From the NCBI RefSeq assembly GCF_025857195.1, contig NZ_CP109789.1:62001-126000 (forward strand): a stretch of DNA of 64,000 nt, read 5' to 3'. The notes under the pieces were generated by a model, which ran no database searches, was not told the origin of the DNA, and was given only the letters and a program-made list of their open reading frames with translations. The translations under genes and the position numbers were made by a program. Numbering within the stretch: position 1 is the stretch's first letter; every line of letters begins with the position of its first letter. The stretch is from Leisingera thetidis. GTDB lineage: Bacteria; Pseudomonadota; Alphaproteobacteria; Rhodobacterales; Rhodobacteraceae. Shown here piece by piece: positions 10,175 to 19,252 of the stretch.

Positions 10175-10643
10175 TCATGGGGTGCGGGCAATTCCCATCT
10201 TCACACGCCGGATTGGTATCGAACTCTCGATGTTTGAAACGCCTGAAATCTTGGTCAGCTTCCCTGTCAGGAACGTTTCGAAGGTGGAGAGGCTTCGTGT
10301 TGCGATCCGCAGAAGATAGTCGCGGTTGCCGGTCATAAGCCAACAATCCACCACTTCTGGCATCAGTTTCACCGCCGCCTCAAATTCCTCGAGCGCTTTG
10401 TCGATCTGTTTGTCCAGTTGAACTGAGACAAACACGGAAACCTCAAAACCGAGCGCGGCTTCGTCGATAAGCGCGGTGTAGCCTGTGATAATTCCCCGTT
10501 CTTCAAGATGTCTGATCCGGCGAGCTACAGGAGTCGGGCTAAGGCCTATACCTTCACTGAGCTCCTGAATGGAGATTCGCCCCCTCCCTGCAAAGAATAC
10601 GGAGGATCTGATCTTCATAGCGGTCAATCTGAGTGGAATCCAA
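10175..10643 (-). pseudogene. Lrp/AsnC-family regulator, 5' frameshift
   Basis: Transcription regulator with an N-terminal winged helix (GRISIQELSEGIGLSPTPVARRIRHLEERGII) and a C-terminal RAM ligand domain (VDCWLMTGNRDYLLRIA). The normal opening LDSTQIDRYEDQILRILCREG is present but in another frame. Reducing the G run at about 10579-10583 by one joins it to RISIQ. The corrected start would be TTG at 10643, with AGGGG upstream. It is divergent from an MdeB-like gene, matching the mdeR-mdeB arrangement known in Pseudomonas, so it probably controls that gene in response to an amino acid. It may be functional if the G-run length is an error. Confidence 0.75.
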
Positions 10644-10762
10644 TTCACATCCCCTGAAGTGTGGAGGCATCCACTCAATTAAGACCAAAACATGAGCGTA
10701 ATCGCAAGGTTCCACTCCATGCGCTTGATTATGCTCACCAAGGACTTTTGCGGGAGGAAGGA

Positions 10763-13146
10763 ATGACTACCACACATCTGAAGACCATAGAGCAGCGGCT
10801 TCTGTGGCTGTCGCACTGGATGATCCACCACGCCAACCACGTCCGCCCCAAGGCCGACGGGATCAAGACCGGCGGCCACCAGGCCAGCTCCGCTTCGATG
10901 GTGTCGATCATGACAGCGCTCTATTTCTCGGCGCTGCGGCCCGAGGACCGGGTGGCGGTGAAACCCCATGCCTCGCCGGTGTTTCACGCAATCCAGTACC
11001 TGATGGGCAACCAGACCCGCGAGAAGATGGAGAACTTCCGTGGCTATGGCGGGGTGCAAAGCTACCCGAGCCGCACCAAGGATGTGGACGATGTGGACTT
11101 CTCCACTGGCTCGGTCGGGCTTGGCGTGGCCATCACCTCCTTTGCCTCGCTCGTGCAGGACTACATCGCGGCTAAGTCCTGGGGCGATGGCGCGCCGATG
11201 GGCCGGATGGTGGCGCTGGTGGGCGACGCCGAACTGGACGAGGGAAACATCTATGAAACCCTGCAGGAAGGCTGGAAAAACGATCTGCGCAATTGCTGGT
11301 GGATCATCGACTATAACCGCCAGTCGCTCGACGGTATCGTGCGCGAAGGGCTGTTCGAGCGGATTGAGAAGATCTTTGACGCCTTCGGCTGGGACGTCGT
11401 GCGGGTGAAATACGGCGCGCTGCAGCGGGCCGCCTTTGCAGAGCCCGGCGGCGATAAGCTGCGGGGCTGGATCGACGCCTGCCCGAACCAGGAATATTCG
11501 GCGCTTACTTTCATGGGCGGCGCGGTCTGGCGCAAGCGTCTGCTGGACGATCTGGGCGACCAGGGTGATGTCTCCGCACTGATCGAGCGGCGCAGCGACG
11601 CGGAGCTCGCCGAACTGATGGAAAACCTCGGCGGCAACTGCGTTGAGACCATGGCGGACACCTTTGCGGCTATTGATCACGACCGGCCCGCCTGCTTCCT
11701 CGCCTATACGGTCAAGGGCTGGGGCACGCCGATTGCGGGCCACAAGGACAACCACGGCGGTCTGATGAACTCGACCCAGTTTACCGAGTGGCAGGAGCAT
11801 ATGGGGGTGGAAAAGGGTGCGGAATGGGACCCGTTGGCCACCGTTAGCGATGTGTCCGCGCTGAAATCCTTCCTGGCCGAAGCTCCGTTCTTTTCCAAAG
11901 GTATCCGCCGCTACTGCGACGATAAGCTGCCGGTGCCCCCGGTCACCTTCAGTTCCGACCGGGAAGTCTCGACCCAGATGGCGTTCGGCAAAATCCTCGA
12001 CGATCTCGCCAAAGGTAGCAGCGATCTGGCCGCGCGGATCATGACCACCTCGCCGGATGTGACCGGTACCACCAGCCTTGGGCCCTGGGTCAACCGTCGC
12101 AAGCTCTTTGCCCGCAAGGAAATGGCGGATGCCTTCATCGAGCACCGCATCCCCTCGACCGCCAAATGGGAGTTCACCCCAACGGTCAGCATGTCGAGCT
12201 GGGCATTGCCGAGATGAACCTGTTCCTGCTTCTGGGCGCCGCGGGCCTGTCGCACAGCCTGTTCGGCAAGCGGCTGATCCCCATCGGCACGGTCTACGAC
12301 CCCTTCGTCTGCCGCGGCCTCGATGCGCTGAACTATGCCTGCTACCAGGATGCGCGCTTCATGATCGTGGGCACGCCCTCGGGCGTGACCCTGGCGCCGG
12401 AAGGCGGTGCGCATCAGTCCATCGGGACGCCGCTGATCGGCATGAGCCAGGACGGGCTGGCGGCCTTTGAACCGGCCTTCGCCGATGAGCTGGCGGTGAT
12501 CATGGAATGGGCCTTTGACTACATGCAGCGCGATGGCGACGGCGACCCGGACGAGCGCACCTGGCTGCGAGATGAGACCGGCGGCTCGGTCTACCTGCGG
12601 CTCACCACCAACCCGGTTGAACAGCCCGGCCAGCGCCAAGACGACACCTTCCGCCAAGGCGCCATCGACGGCGCCTACTGGCTGCGCAAGCCAGGACCGA
12701 ACTGCGAGGTGGTAATCGCCTATCAGGGCGCCGTGGCACCCGAAGCCATCAAGGCCGCCGGGATGATCGGCGAAGGGCGCCGTGACATCGGCGTGCTGGC
12801 CGTCACTTCTGCAGACCGGCTGAACGCAGGCTGGACCGCCGCGCAGCGCGCCCGCGCCCGCGGCAATGCGTCGGCCCAATCGCATGTGGAACGGCTGATG
12901 CAGGACTTGCCGCCGCATTGCAAGATTGTCACGGTCATCGACGGCCACCCGGCCACCCTGTCCTGGCTCGGCTCGGTGGCCGGCCACCAGACCATCCCGC
13001 TGGGTGTCGAGCATTTCGGCCAGACCGGCACCATTGGCGATCTCTACCGGCACTTTGGCATTGAGGCGGAAGCCATAGTGCAAAAAGGTGAATGGCTTGA
13101 CTGCGGGGCGCACGGTGCCCCATTTCGCAGCCTGAAAACGTGCTGA
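10763..13146 (+). pseudogene. AceE/MdeB-like 2-oxoacid dehydrogenase E1, frameshifted
   Basis: Thiamine-diphosphate enzyme of the homodimeric pyruvate dehydrogenase E1 type, decarboxylating a 2-oxo acid. The cofactor motif is GDAELDEGN followed about 25 residues on by DYNRQSLDG; earlier HASPVFHAIQYLMG is typical. The second half (QHVELGIAEMNLFLLLGAAGLS) carries the pyrimidine-binding part. The frame breaks at about 12177: ACCCCAACGG lacks one C relative to the frame that reads FTPNGQHVEL. With that base it is about 794 residues, shorter than AceE and close to the MdeB type. The start at 10763 follows GGAGGAAGG. Beside an Lrp regulator it may handle 2-oxobutyrate or a related amino-acid product; no methionine gamma-lyase is present. 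Confidence 0.78.
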
Positions 13147-13154
13147 GCTGACTG

Positions 13155-13184
13155 GCAGCCCTCTTCTATCGATTAGAGGGCTGC
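13155..13184 (+). terminator. Bidirectional hairpin terminator
   Basis: A perfect 10-bp stem, GCAGCCCTCT (13155-13164) paired with AGAGGGCTGC (13175-13184), with a 10-base loop. It lies between two convergent genes. A T-rich stretch follows on the plus side, so it can end transcription from both. Confidence 0.75.
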
Positions 13185-13191
13185 TGCCTTA

Positions 13192-14394
13192 TTATAGTAA
13201 GCTTTTCAGTTCAAAGCCACTGTCTGCCACTTGCTCAGGGGCAGGTGAGGAATTCGCCTCGATCAAGCGTTTTCCGATCATGTAATTTCGCGGGTCATTC
13301 ATGGCATCCACTGCCAGCAGATTTCCATCTCTAAAATACCAATGAGAACACGTGCGTGTCGAAGAACCTCGCCTGACAACGACCTGGTCGTAGCCGGAGT
13401 TGAGACCGGCAATCTGAAGTTTAACATCGTACTGGTCTGACCAGAACCACGGTTTCGGAGTGTAGCGTTCCCCCGCACCCATGATATTTGCCGCTATTGT
13501 TTCTGCTTGGTCGACAGCGTTCTGCACGCTTTCCAAACGGATGAGGTCGCTGCGGTATTCAAACGTTGTACAGTCACCTGCAGCCCAAATCCTCGGGTCG
13601 CTGGTTCGCCCATGGCTGTCAACCAAAATTCCGTTGTCGCAATGAACACCGGCGGCAAAAGCCAGCTGATCATTGGGGATGACGCCAATGCCAGCGATTA
13701 CGAAATCGACCTCTTTGGTGGAGCCGTTGGTCAGCAAAGCTTCTATAGTCTCTCCGCCAAGAAGGCGCTGCAATCCGACATTTTCGAGTATTGTCACGCC
13801 ATGCTCCGCATGCAGATTGCGGAAGTATTCCGACGTCTCTCGCGACGCCACTCTCTGAAGTATCCGGTCAGCCGTTTCAATCAGGGTAACGTTCAGTCCC
13901 AGTTTGGCGGCCACGGCAGCCGCTTCCAGACCAATGTAGCCGCCGCCTACAATCAGTACCCGCCGGCCGGGTTTGAACTCGGGAGCAATGCGGTCAATAT
14001 CCCTAAGAGTTCTAATTGCATAGACACCGTCCTGGTCTCCTCCAACCGCTTTGGGAAGAGCTCTGGGCGAGGCCCCGGTTGTCAAGGCGAGCTGGTCGTA
14101 TGCTAGAGTTTCCCCGTGCAACTCCAGCTTACAGGTTTCGCGATCAATTGCTGAGACATGCTTGCCGCGAACGATCCTGATATCGTTTTCCTTGTAGAAC
14201 CGTTCAGGGCGCAAATAGAGCCTTTCTAGTTCCATTTCTCCCAGCAGGTATTTTTTGGACAGGGGAGGACGTTGGTACGGCAGCGCGGGTTCATCACCGA
14301 TCAGTGTGATTTGACCGCCATAGTCAAGATTGCGCAATTTTGCTGCCAGAGAGGCTCCAGCCTGTCCAGCGCCCACAATTACCGTATGTTTCAA
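13192..14394 (-). CDS. NAD(P)H:ferredoxin reductase, FAD-dependent
   Basis: 400-residue flavoprotein of the putidaredoxin/rubredoxin-reductase type, passing electrons from NAD(P)H to a small [2Fe-2S] ferredoxin. It shows an FAD site VGAGQAGASLAAKL, the LPYQRPPLSKKYL segment typical of oxygenase-linked reductases, the NAD site LIVGGGYIGLEAAAVAA and the second FAD motif IWAAGDCT. The partner is probably the ferredoxin at 23302-23631, at the far end of the divergent operon. Such pairs normally feed a P450 or Rieske oxygenase, but none is seen here. It ends next to the hairpin at 13155-13184. Confidence 0.85.
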   Translation of the reverse strand: MKHTVIVGAGQAGASLAAKLRNLDYGGQITLIGDEPALPYQRPPLSKKYLLGEMELERLYLRPERFYKENDIRIVRGKHVSAIDRETCKLELHGETLAYDQLALTTGASPRALPKAVGGDQDGVYAIRTLRDIDRIAPEFKPGRRVLIVGGGYIGLEAAAVAAKLGLNVTLIETADRILQRVASRETSEYFRNLHAEHGVTILENVGLQRLLGGETIEALLTNGSTKEVDFVIAGIGVIPNDQLAFAAGVHCDNGILVDSHGRTSDPRIWAAGDCTTFEYRSDLIRLESVQNAVDQAETIAANIMGAGERYTPKPWFWSDQYDVKLQIAGLNSGYDQVVVRRGSSTRTCSHWYFRDGNLLAVDAMNDPRNYMIGKRLIEANSSPAPEQVADSGFELKSLL

Positions 14395-14418
14395 GATGAG
14401 CTCCCTCCCAATATTCGT

Positions 14419-15378
14419 TCAAGCCACGAGGTGTGGCGGTTCCCGCCGCTCGAAAAACGCTTCGAGGTTGTCCAAGGCGGTCATGCCCATACTTATTCGT
14501 GCCTCTTCCGTGGCGGTTCCAAGGTGAGGCAGCAGGACTGTGTTTTCTAAGGACCGAAGCTCTTCCGGTATCACCGGTTCATGCTCATAGACATCAAGGC
14601 CGGCGCCTGCGATTTTTCCGCGTTTCAAAGCCCAGATCAGTGCAGCTTCGGAAACCACCTCTCCTCTGGAGACGTTGATCAGATGCGCTGTTGATTTCAT
14701 GCGGGCCAGGCGGGCTGGATTTATCAAATGCCGTGTTCTTGCTCCTCCTGGAACTGCAATGACGACAAAATCTGCCGCCTCAAGAACTTCGGCCAGTTTC
14801 TTCTGCCGAGCAGGCAGGCCTTCCACGGTCCGCGGCGAGCGGTTGTGGAATATGACGTTCATGCCGAAGCCAAAATGCGCTCTGCGCGCTATTGCCTGGC
14901 CGATCCTTCCCATCCCGATGACGCCCAGCGTCTTACCGCAGATGTGCTGTCCAAGCATCTGAACTGGGTGCCATCCTTCCCAGTTTCCGGAGCGTACCAA
15001 GCGATCGCCTTCGACCGCTCTGCGCGCACTCATAAGGAGGAGTGCCATAGCAAGATCTGCTGTCGGTTCAGTCACTGCGCCAGGGGTGTTAGTTACGGCT
15101 ATCCCAGCGGTTTGTGCCGAAGAGAGGCTGATATGATCGGTTCCAGCGCCAAAGTTGGCCAGGATCCGGCACCGGATGTTTGGTGCGTTTGCAAACACAT
15201 CGCTCGAAAAATCATCCCCTAACGAGGGAATGACTGCATCATAGTCGGATAGTGCCATTTGCAGGAAGCCGCCATCCGTTCGGCCTGTGTCTGCGCGCAT
15301 GTCAGTGTTGAACAAGCTTCTGGCTCTCTCAAGAACCGCTCTGGGAACGGGGCGTGTGATAAGCAGCCGCGGCCGCAT
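14419..15378 (-). CDS. D-2-hydroxyacid dehydrogenase (glyoxylate/hydroxypyruvate reductase-like)
   Basis: NAD(P)-dependent reductase interconverting a 2-oxo acid and a D-2-hydroxy acid. The nucleotide motif is GVIGMGRIGQAIA. The catalytic arginine is in INVSRGEVV, the glutamate in GLDVYEHEP and the histidine in LLPHLGTAT. Its 319 residues match the family. I chose the ATG at 15378 because AAAAGGAGGAG precedes it. It lies upstream of the ferredoxin reductase with a 24-bp gap, probably co-transcribed, and divergent from the creatininase operon, so it may process an oxo-acid released by that pathway. Confidence 0.85.
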   Translation of the reverse strand: MRPRLLITRPVPRAVLERARSLFNTDMRADTGRTDGGFLQMALSDYDAVIPSLGDDFSSDVFANAPNIRCRILANFGAGTDHISLSSAQTAGIAVTNTPGAVTEPTADLAMALLLMSARRAVEGDRLVRSGNWEGWHPVQMLGQHICGKTLGVIGMGRIGQAIARRAHFGFGMNVIFHNRSPRTVEGLPARQKKLAEVLEAADFVVIAVPGGARTRHLINPARLARMKSTAHLINVSRGEVVSEAALIWALKRGKIAGAGLDVYEHEPVIPEELRSLENTVLLPHLGTATEEARISMGMTALDNLEAFFERREPPHLVA

Positions 15379-15493
15379 CGGTTCTCCTCCTTTTGTTTCA
15401 TGTCCCAGCATTCACCCTCGGGCAACGGCGATTCGCCGGTATGAGCGGAGATACAGAGGGAAAACAAGAGTGTTTTAAAGATGTTAAAAAAAC

Positions 15494-15523
15494 TTACCAA
15501 ATAGTTTGACCGATTGCTATGAT
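15494..15523 (+). promoter_or_regulatory. Candidate promoter with operator-like palindrome
   Basis: In the divergent gap, TTACCA (15494-15499) and TATGAT (15518-15523) are 18 bp apart, a fair sigma-70 match. The spacer holds CAAA-TAG-TTTG (15498-15508), a small palindrome in an operator position. The RutR-like regulator at 22277 would be the first candidate to bind it. Confidence 0.35.
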
Positions 15524-15554
15524 TTTGTTCAACTGAAGATGGGAGGAGAGCGCA

Positions 15555-16408
15555 ATGATTGAAACTTTTTGTCCGACCCTGTGCCGCGACAGTCAGAGAG
15601 GCCGCAGATGAAGCGATTCTGGGCCGATTACTCCAGCCGGGAGTTTGCAGAACTCGACAGAGAACGCCTGATTGCCGTTCTGCCAATTGGCGCAATCGAA
15701 CAGCACGGGCCGCATCTTCCGATGTCCGTCGACACCTGTACCGTCAACGGTGTCGTGTCGCGCTTGGCAGCTCGCCTGCCGGACAGCGCGCCGGTTCTGT
15801 TCCTGCCGCCTCAAGCCGTCTGCAAGAGCAATGAGCACGTCGATTTCCCGGGAACGCTGACGCTTTCTCCGGAAACGTTGATCAAAGTTCTGGTCGAAAC
15901 CGGGGCCAGTGTGGCGAGGTCCGGCGTGCGCAAGCTCGTGTTCCTCAATGGGCATGGCGGCAACATTCCGGTGATGGACATTGCCGCGCGCGAGCTAAGG
16001 ATTCACCACGGCATGATGGCGTTCTCGGCCAATTGGTTCGGGTTTGGAATGCCGGATGGTCTCTATTCGGAGGCCGAGCGGTCACATGGGATCCACGCAG
16101 GCGACATGGAAACGTCGGTGATGCTGGCCCTGGATCCGGCAAATGTGAACATGTCCGCTGCGCGGGACTTCCGGTCGAATGGCCAGGAGCTTTCCGAGCG
16201 TTTCCGCCATTTGGGATTGAGTCAGGGGGCCAAGCCCGCCTGGAAAACCCAGGACCTCAATAAATCCGGCGCATGCGGCGAGGCTCATTTGGCGACTGCC
16301 GAAAAGGGCAAAGCGACACTGGACTACGCGGTTGAGCGCCTCGTCTCGGCCTTTTTTGAAATCGATAGCCTGCCGCTGGCGTGGCTTGATGGCAAGCCGG
16401 AGTGGTAA
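15555..16408 (+). CDS. Creatininase-family amidohydrolase
   Basis: Metal-dependent hydrolase opening a cyclic amide. Metal ligands are visible in IGAIEQHGPHLPMSVDT and in NGHGGN, with HAGDMETS near residue 175. The natural start is uncertain: ATG 15555 has an excellent ribosome site (GGGAGGAGAG) but reads out of frame. One more T in the run at 15566-15570 would fuse MIETF to LSDPVPRQ. Without it the frame opens only at TTG 15569 or ATG 15608. It is the first gene of a long plus-strand operon with an importer and a cytosine-deaminase-like enzyme. The substrate is probably a nitrogen ring compound; true creatininase activity is not shown. Confidence 0.78.
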
Positions 16409-16411
16409 CCC

Positions 16412-17218
16412 ATGATGGAACAGAAAATTCTCCCGGAAGCTCCTGTCCAAATTGAGATGTCGAATGTCGACAAACGGTTTGGAAACAACGTCACGGCCGT
16501 GAAGGGTATGTCCCTGCAAATCCGGGAAGGCGAATTTGTAAGCTTCCTGGGACCGTCGGGCTGCGGCAAAAGCACGGCTTTGAAGATGATCTCGGGTCTC
16601 CTGTCGGTGTCCTCCGGAGCGATCTCGGTCAATGGCCACCCTGCGGGCCAAAGCATTGACGGTAACGACGTCGGCTACGTCTTTCAGGAAGCGACGCTGA
16701 TGCCCTAGGCAACGGTGTCCGACAATGTCTACCTGCCGCTGAAGCTGCATGGCCTCAGCCGCAACGAGGCGGCGCCGCGTGTGCGTGAAGCGCTGGAGAT
16801 GGTCGGGCTGGCGAAATTTTCGGAGTCCTACCCGCGGCAATTGTCGGGCGGCATGAAAATGCGGGTGTCGATTGCGCGGGCTATGGTGACGAAGCCCAAA
16901 CTGCTGCTCATGGATGAGCCTTTTGCGGCTCTGGACGAGATGACCCGGTTCAAGCTGAACAACGATGTGCTGGAACTGTGGAAGTCGCAGGGGCTGACGG
17001 TGATTTTTGTGACCCACTCGGTATTCGAGTCTGTCTACCTGTCAAACCGGGTGATTGTGATGGCTGCGCGCCCGGGGCGCGTTGTTCACGATATTCCCCT
17101 GCCCGGAGGATATCCGCGGACCGGAGAGTACAGGACCACCGCTGAATATGCCGAGAACTGCCGCTTGGTAAGCAATGCTTTGGAAGGGACCATGGACCAT
17201 GTCGACATCAACCATTGA
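16412..17218 (+). pseudogene. NitT/TauT-type ABC ATPase with in-frame stop
   Basis: Cytoplasmic ATPase of a nitrate/taurine/pyrimidine-precursor-type importer. It has Walker A GPSGCGKST, signature LSGGMKMRVSIARAM, Walker B LLLMDEPFAALDE and H-loop FVTHSVFE. A TAG at 16706-16708 interrupts the frame at EATLMP-stop-ATVSDNVYLPL, where this family normally has LLPW; TGG to TAG is one base change. The rest is intact and in the same frame. If real, the importer at 16412-21645 lacks its motor unless the stop is read through or another ATPase serves it. It overlaps the permease start. Confidence 0.85.
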
Positions 17219-18062
17219 GCGGAAGACCCAAGGCGCAAAGGCAGTGAAACCTGCCGATCCGGCCCTTCAGCAGATGCAGCGTGAACGCAACCTGCGCATC
17301 ATCATGCCAGTTGCCTCCATTCTTGCGGCGCTGGGACTGTGGGAATTCCTGGTCTGGTACAATGATGTGCCGCATTACCTGATACCTGCACCCAGCCTCA
17401 TTGCCGAAACACTGATCAAGGACTGGGCAACTCTGGCGCAAAGCGCCTGGTTCACGGTCAAGCTGACCCTGCTGTCCTTGTCGCTCGCGATTGCCGGCGG
17501 CGTGTTGCTTGGCATGCTGTTCGCGCTGTCCCGGACTGTGGAGATAAGCTTGTTTCCCTTTGCGGTGATCCTTCAGGTTACACCGGTCGTCGCGATTGCG
17601 CCGCTTATCCTGATCTATGTGGAGAGCACGTTCTGGGCCTTGCTGATCTGCGCCTGGATCGTCGCCTTCTTCCCGATCCTGTCGAATACGGCGATTGGCC
17701 TGCGCAGCGTGGACCACAACCTGCGCGATATGTTCCGCCTCTACCAAGCAACGCCCTGGCAAAGACTCCGCTACCTGCTGATCCCTTCGGCGCTGCCATA
17801 TTTCATGGCGGCCCTGAAAATCGCAGGAGGATTGGCGCTGATCGGTGCAGTTGTCGCCGAATTCGTTGCGGGCACCGCAGGCCAAAACACAGGGCTGGCG
17901 TCGCGCATTCTCGAGTCGAGCTTCCGCAACGAGATTCCCAGGATGTTTGCAGCGCTGTTTCTGGTGTCGGTTCTGGGGATCATCATTTTCCTGGCGACAT
18001 CCTGGCTGTCGCGTGCGGTGCTTGGGCACTGGCACGAAAGCGAAATCAAGCGGGAACGGTGA
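17199..18062 (+). CDS. NitT/TauT-type ABC permease
   Basis: Inner-membrane permease, 287 residues, with about six hydrophobic segments. The first, IIMPVASILAALGLWEFLVWY, follows a cytoplasmic tail. The EAA-type loop is seen as DMFRLYQATPWQRLRYLLIPSALPYFMAALK. The start ATG at 17199 lies inside the end of the ATPase gene with GGAAGGG upstream; the stop overlaps the amidohydrolase start as TGATG. It serves with the NMT1-type binding protein encoded four genes further on. Confidence 0.83.
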   Translation: MSTSTIERKTQGAKAVKPADPALQQMQRERNLRIIMPVASILAALGLWEFLVWYNDVPHYLIPAPSLIAETLIKDWATLAQSAWFTVKLTLLSLSLAIAGGVLLGMLFALSRTVEISLFPFAVILQVTPVVAIAPLILIYVESTFWALLICAWIVAFFPILSNTAIGLRSVDHNLRDMFRLYQATPWQRLRYLLIPSALPYFMAALKIAGGLALIGAVVAEFVAGTAGQNTGLASRILESSFRNEIPRMFAALFLVSVLGIIIFLATSWLSRAVLGHWHESEIKRER

Positions 18063-19252
18063 TGCCGATGCGGGACTATGGGATCAAAACCATCGAAGGC
18101 GCAGGGCTGGCAGGGCGTGCCGGGCGCTGGGACCTGTCCATTGCCGGAGGGCGGATAACCACCCTGCGCGCATCGCAGGCCAGCGGTGGTGGAGTGATCC
18201 TGCCCTTGCTCGCGGATATTCACACGCATTTGGACAAGACTTTTACATCTTGCCGGATGCCCCAGCGTGCTGAGTCCCTTTTCCATGCGATCGAGATGAT
18301 GGCTGCCGATACCAGGAATTGGAGCGATGCCGACCTGCGTGAACGGGCCGGAAAGGCGCTTGCCCGCGCCTACGCCAATGGCACCGGGCTGATCCGCAGC
18401 CATCTGGATTGGCATGGCACGCAGACGCCGAAAGCGTGGCACGTGCTGACGGAGCTGGCGCAGGACTGGCACGGACGAGTTGACGTAGAGCTTGCTTCAC
18501 TGACACCGCTTGACGATCTGGTTGTTCATGGAGAATCCATTGCCGCCGCGGTCAAGGCAAGCGGCGGGGTTCTTGGGGCCTTCGTGTACCGCAATGCAGA
18601 TCTGGCCAGCAAAGTGGCGCAGGTCTTCGATCTGGCCGAACGCTGCGATTTGCACCTGGACTTCCATGTCGACGAGGGGCTTGAACCGGAAGCGTGCGGC
18701 ATCGATGCGATCATTGCGGAAACCCGCAAGAGAGACATGCAGGGCAGGGTGCTTTGCGGGCATGGCTGCGCCTTGTCGGTCCGCCAGCCTGCTGAAGTAG
18801 CGGAGCTTCTATCCCGCGGTGGCGACGCCGGTATCGGGCTGACGGTGCTGCCGGAATGCAATGCCTACCTGCAGGATGTGGAACCGGGCAGAACGCCCCG
18901 CCTGCGGGGGCTCGCCCCATTGCATGAAGCGCGCGCGGCCGGGATAAAGGTCATGTTTGGTTCCGACAATGTGCGCGACGCCTTCTACCCCTATGGCGAC
19001 TACGATTTGTTCGACGTTTTCCGGACTGCGGTGTTGTCCGGCCACCTTGCGCCAGGTGACTGGATTGATGCCATCAGCGAAGCCCCTGCCAATTGGACAG
19101 GACGGAGCATGCGCCTGCGTGAAGGCGGTCCCGCAGACTTCATCAGGATTGCCGCGGCAGATTTGGATGACGCGGTCAGCCGTCCTCGCGCTGCGCGCCA
19201 AATCTGGCGCGGCGGGCAGATTCTGGCAGAACATCAAGGAGACTTTACATGA
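18062..19252 (+). CDS. Cytosine-deaminase-like amidohydrolase
   Basis: 396-residue TIM-barrel metal hydrolase of the CodA/AtzC group, removing an exocyclic amine from a nitrogen ring or opening an amide. Metal-binding motifs are DIHTHLDKT, DFHVDEGLE, CGHGCALS and the late aspartate in FGSDNVRDAFYPYG, in the order and spacing of cytosine deaminases. Two starts (GTG 18059, ATG 18062) are possible. It is coupled to the permease before it and overlaps the FAD oxidase after it by ATGA. The CodA-like substrate pocket order suggests a pyrimidine or related ring, but the exact substrate is unknown. Confidence 0.83.
   Translation: MPMRDYGIKTIEGAGLAGRAGRWDLSIAGGRITTLRASQASGGGVILPLLADIHTHLDKTFTSCRMPQRAESLFHAIEMMAADTRNWSDADLRERAGKALARAYANGTGLIRSHLDWHGTQTPKAWHVLTELAQDWHGRVDVELASLTPLDDLVVHGESIAAAVKASGGVLGAFVYRNADLASKVAQVFDLAERCDLHLDFHVDEGLEPEACGIDAIIAETRKRDMQGRVLCGHGCALSVRQPAEVAELLSRGGDAGIGLTVLPECNAYLQDVEPGRTPRLRGLAPLHEARAAGIKVMFGSDNVRDAFYPYGDYDLFDVFRTAVLSGHLAPGDWIDAISEAPANWTGRSMRLREGGPADFIRIAAADLDDAVSRPRAARQIWRGGQILAEHQGDFT

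Noticed and set aside
10679..12145. A 488-residue minus-strand frame opposite the E1 gene
   Set aside because: It mirrors the coding strand of a well-supported enzyme; histidine- and glycine-rich composition without motif is typical of a shadow frame.
16082..17017. A 311-residue minus-strand frame across creatininase and ATPase genes
   Set aside because: It spans two real genes on the other strand and has no family features.
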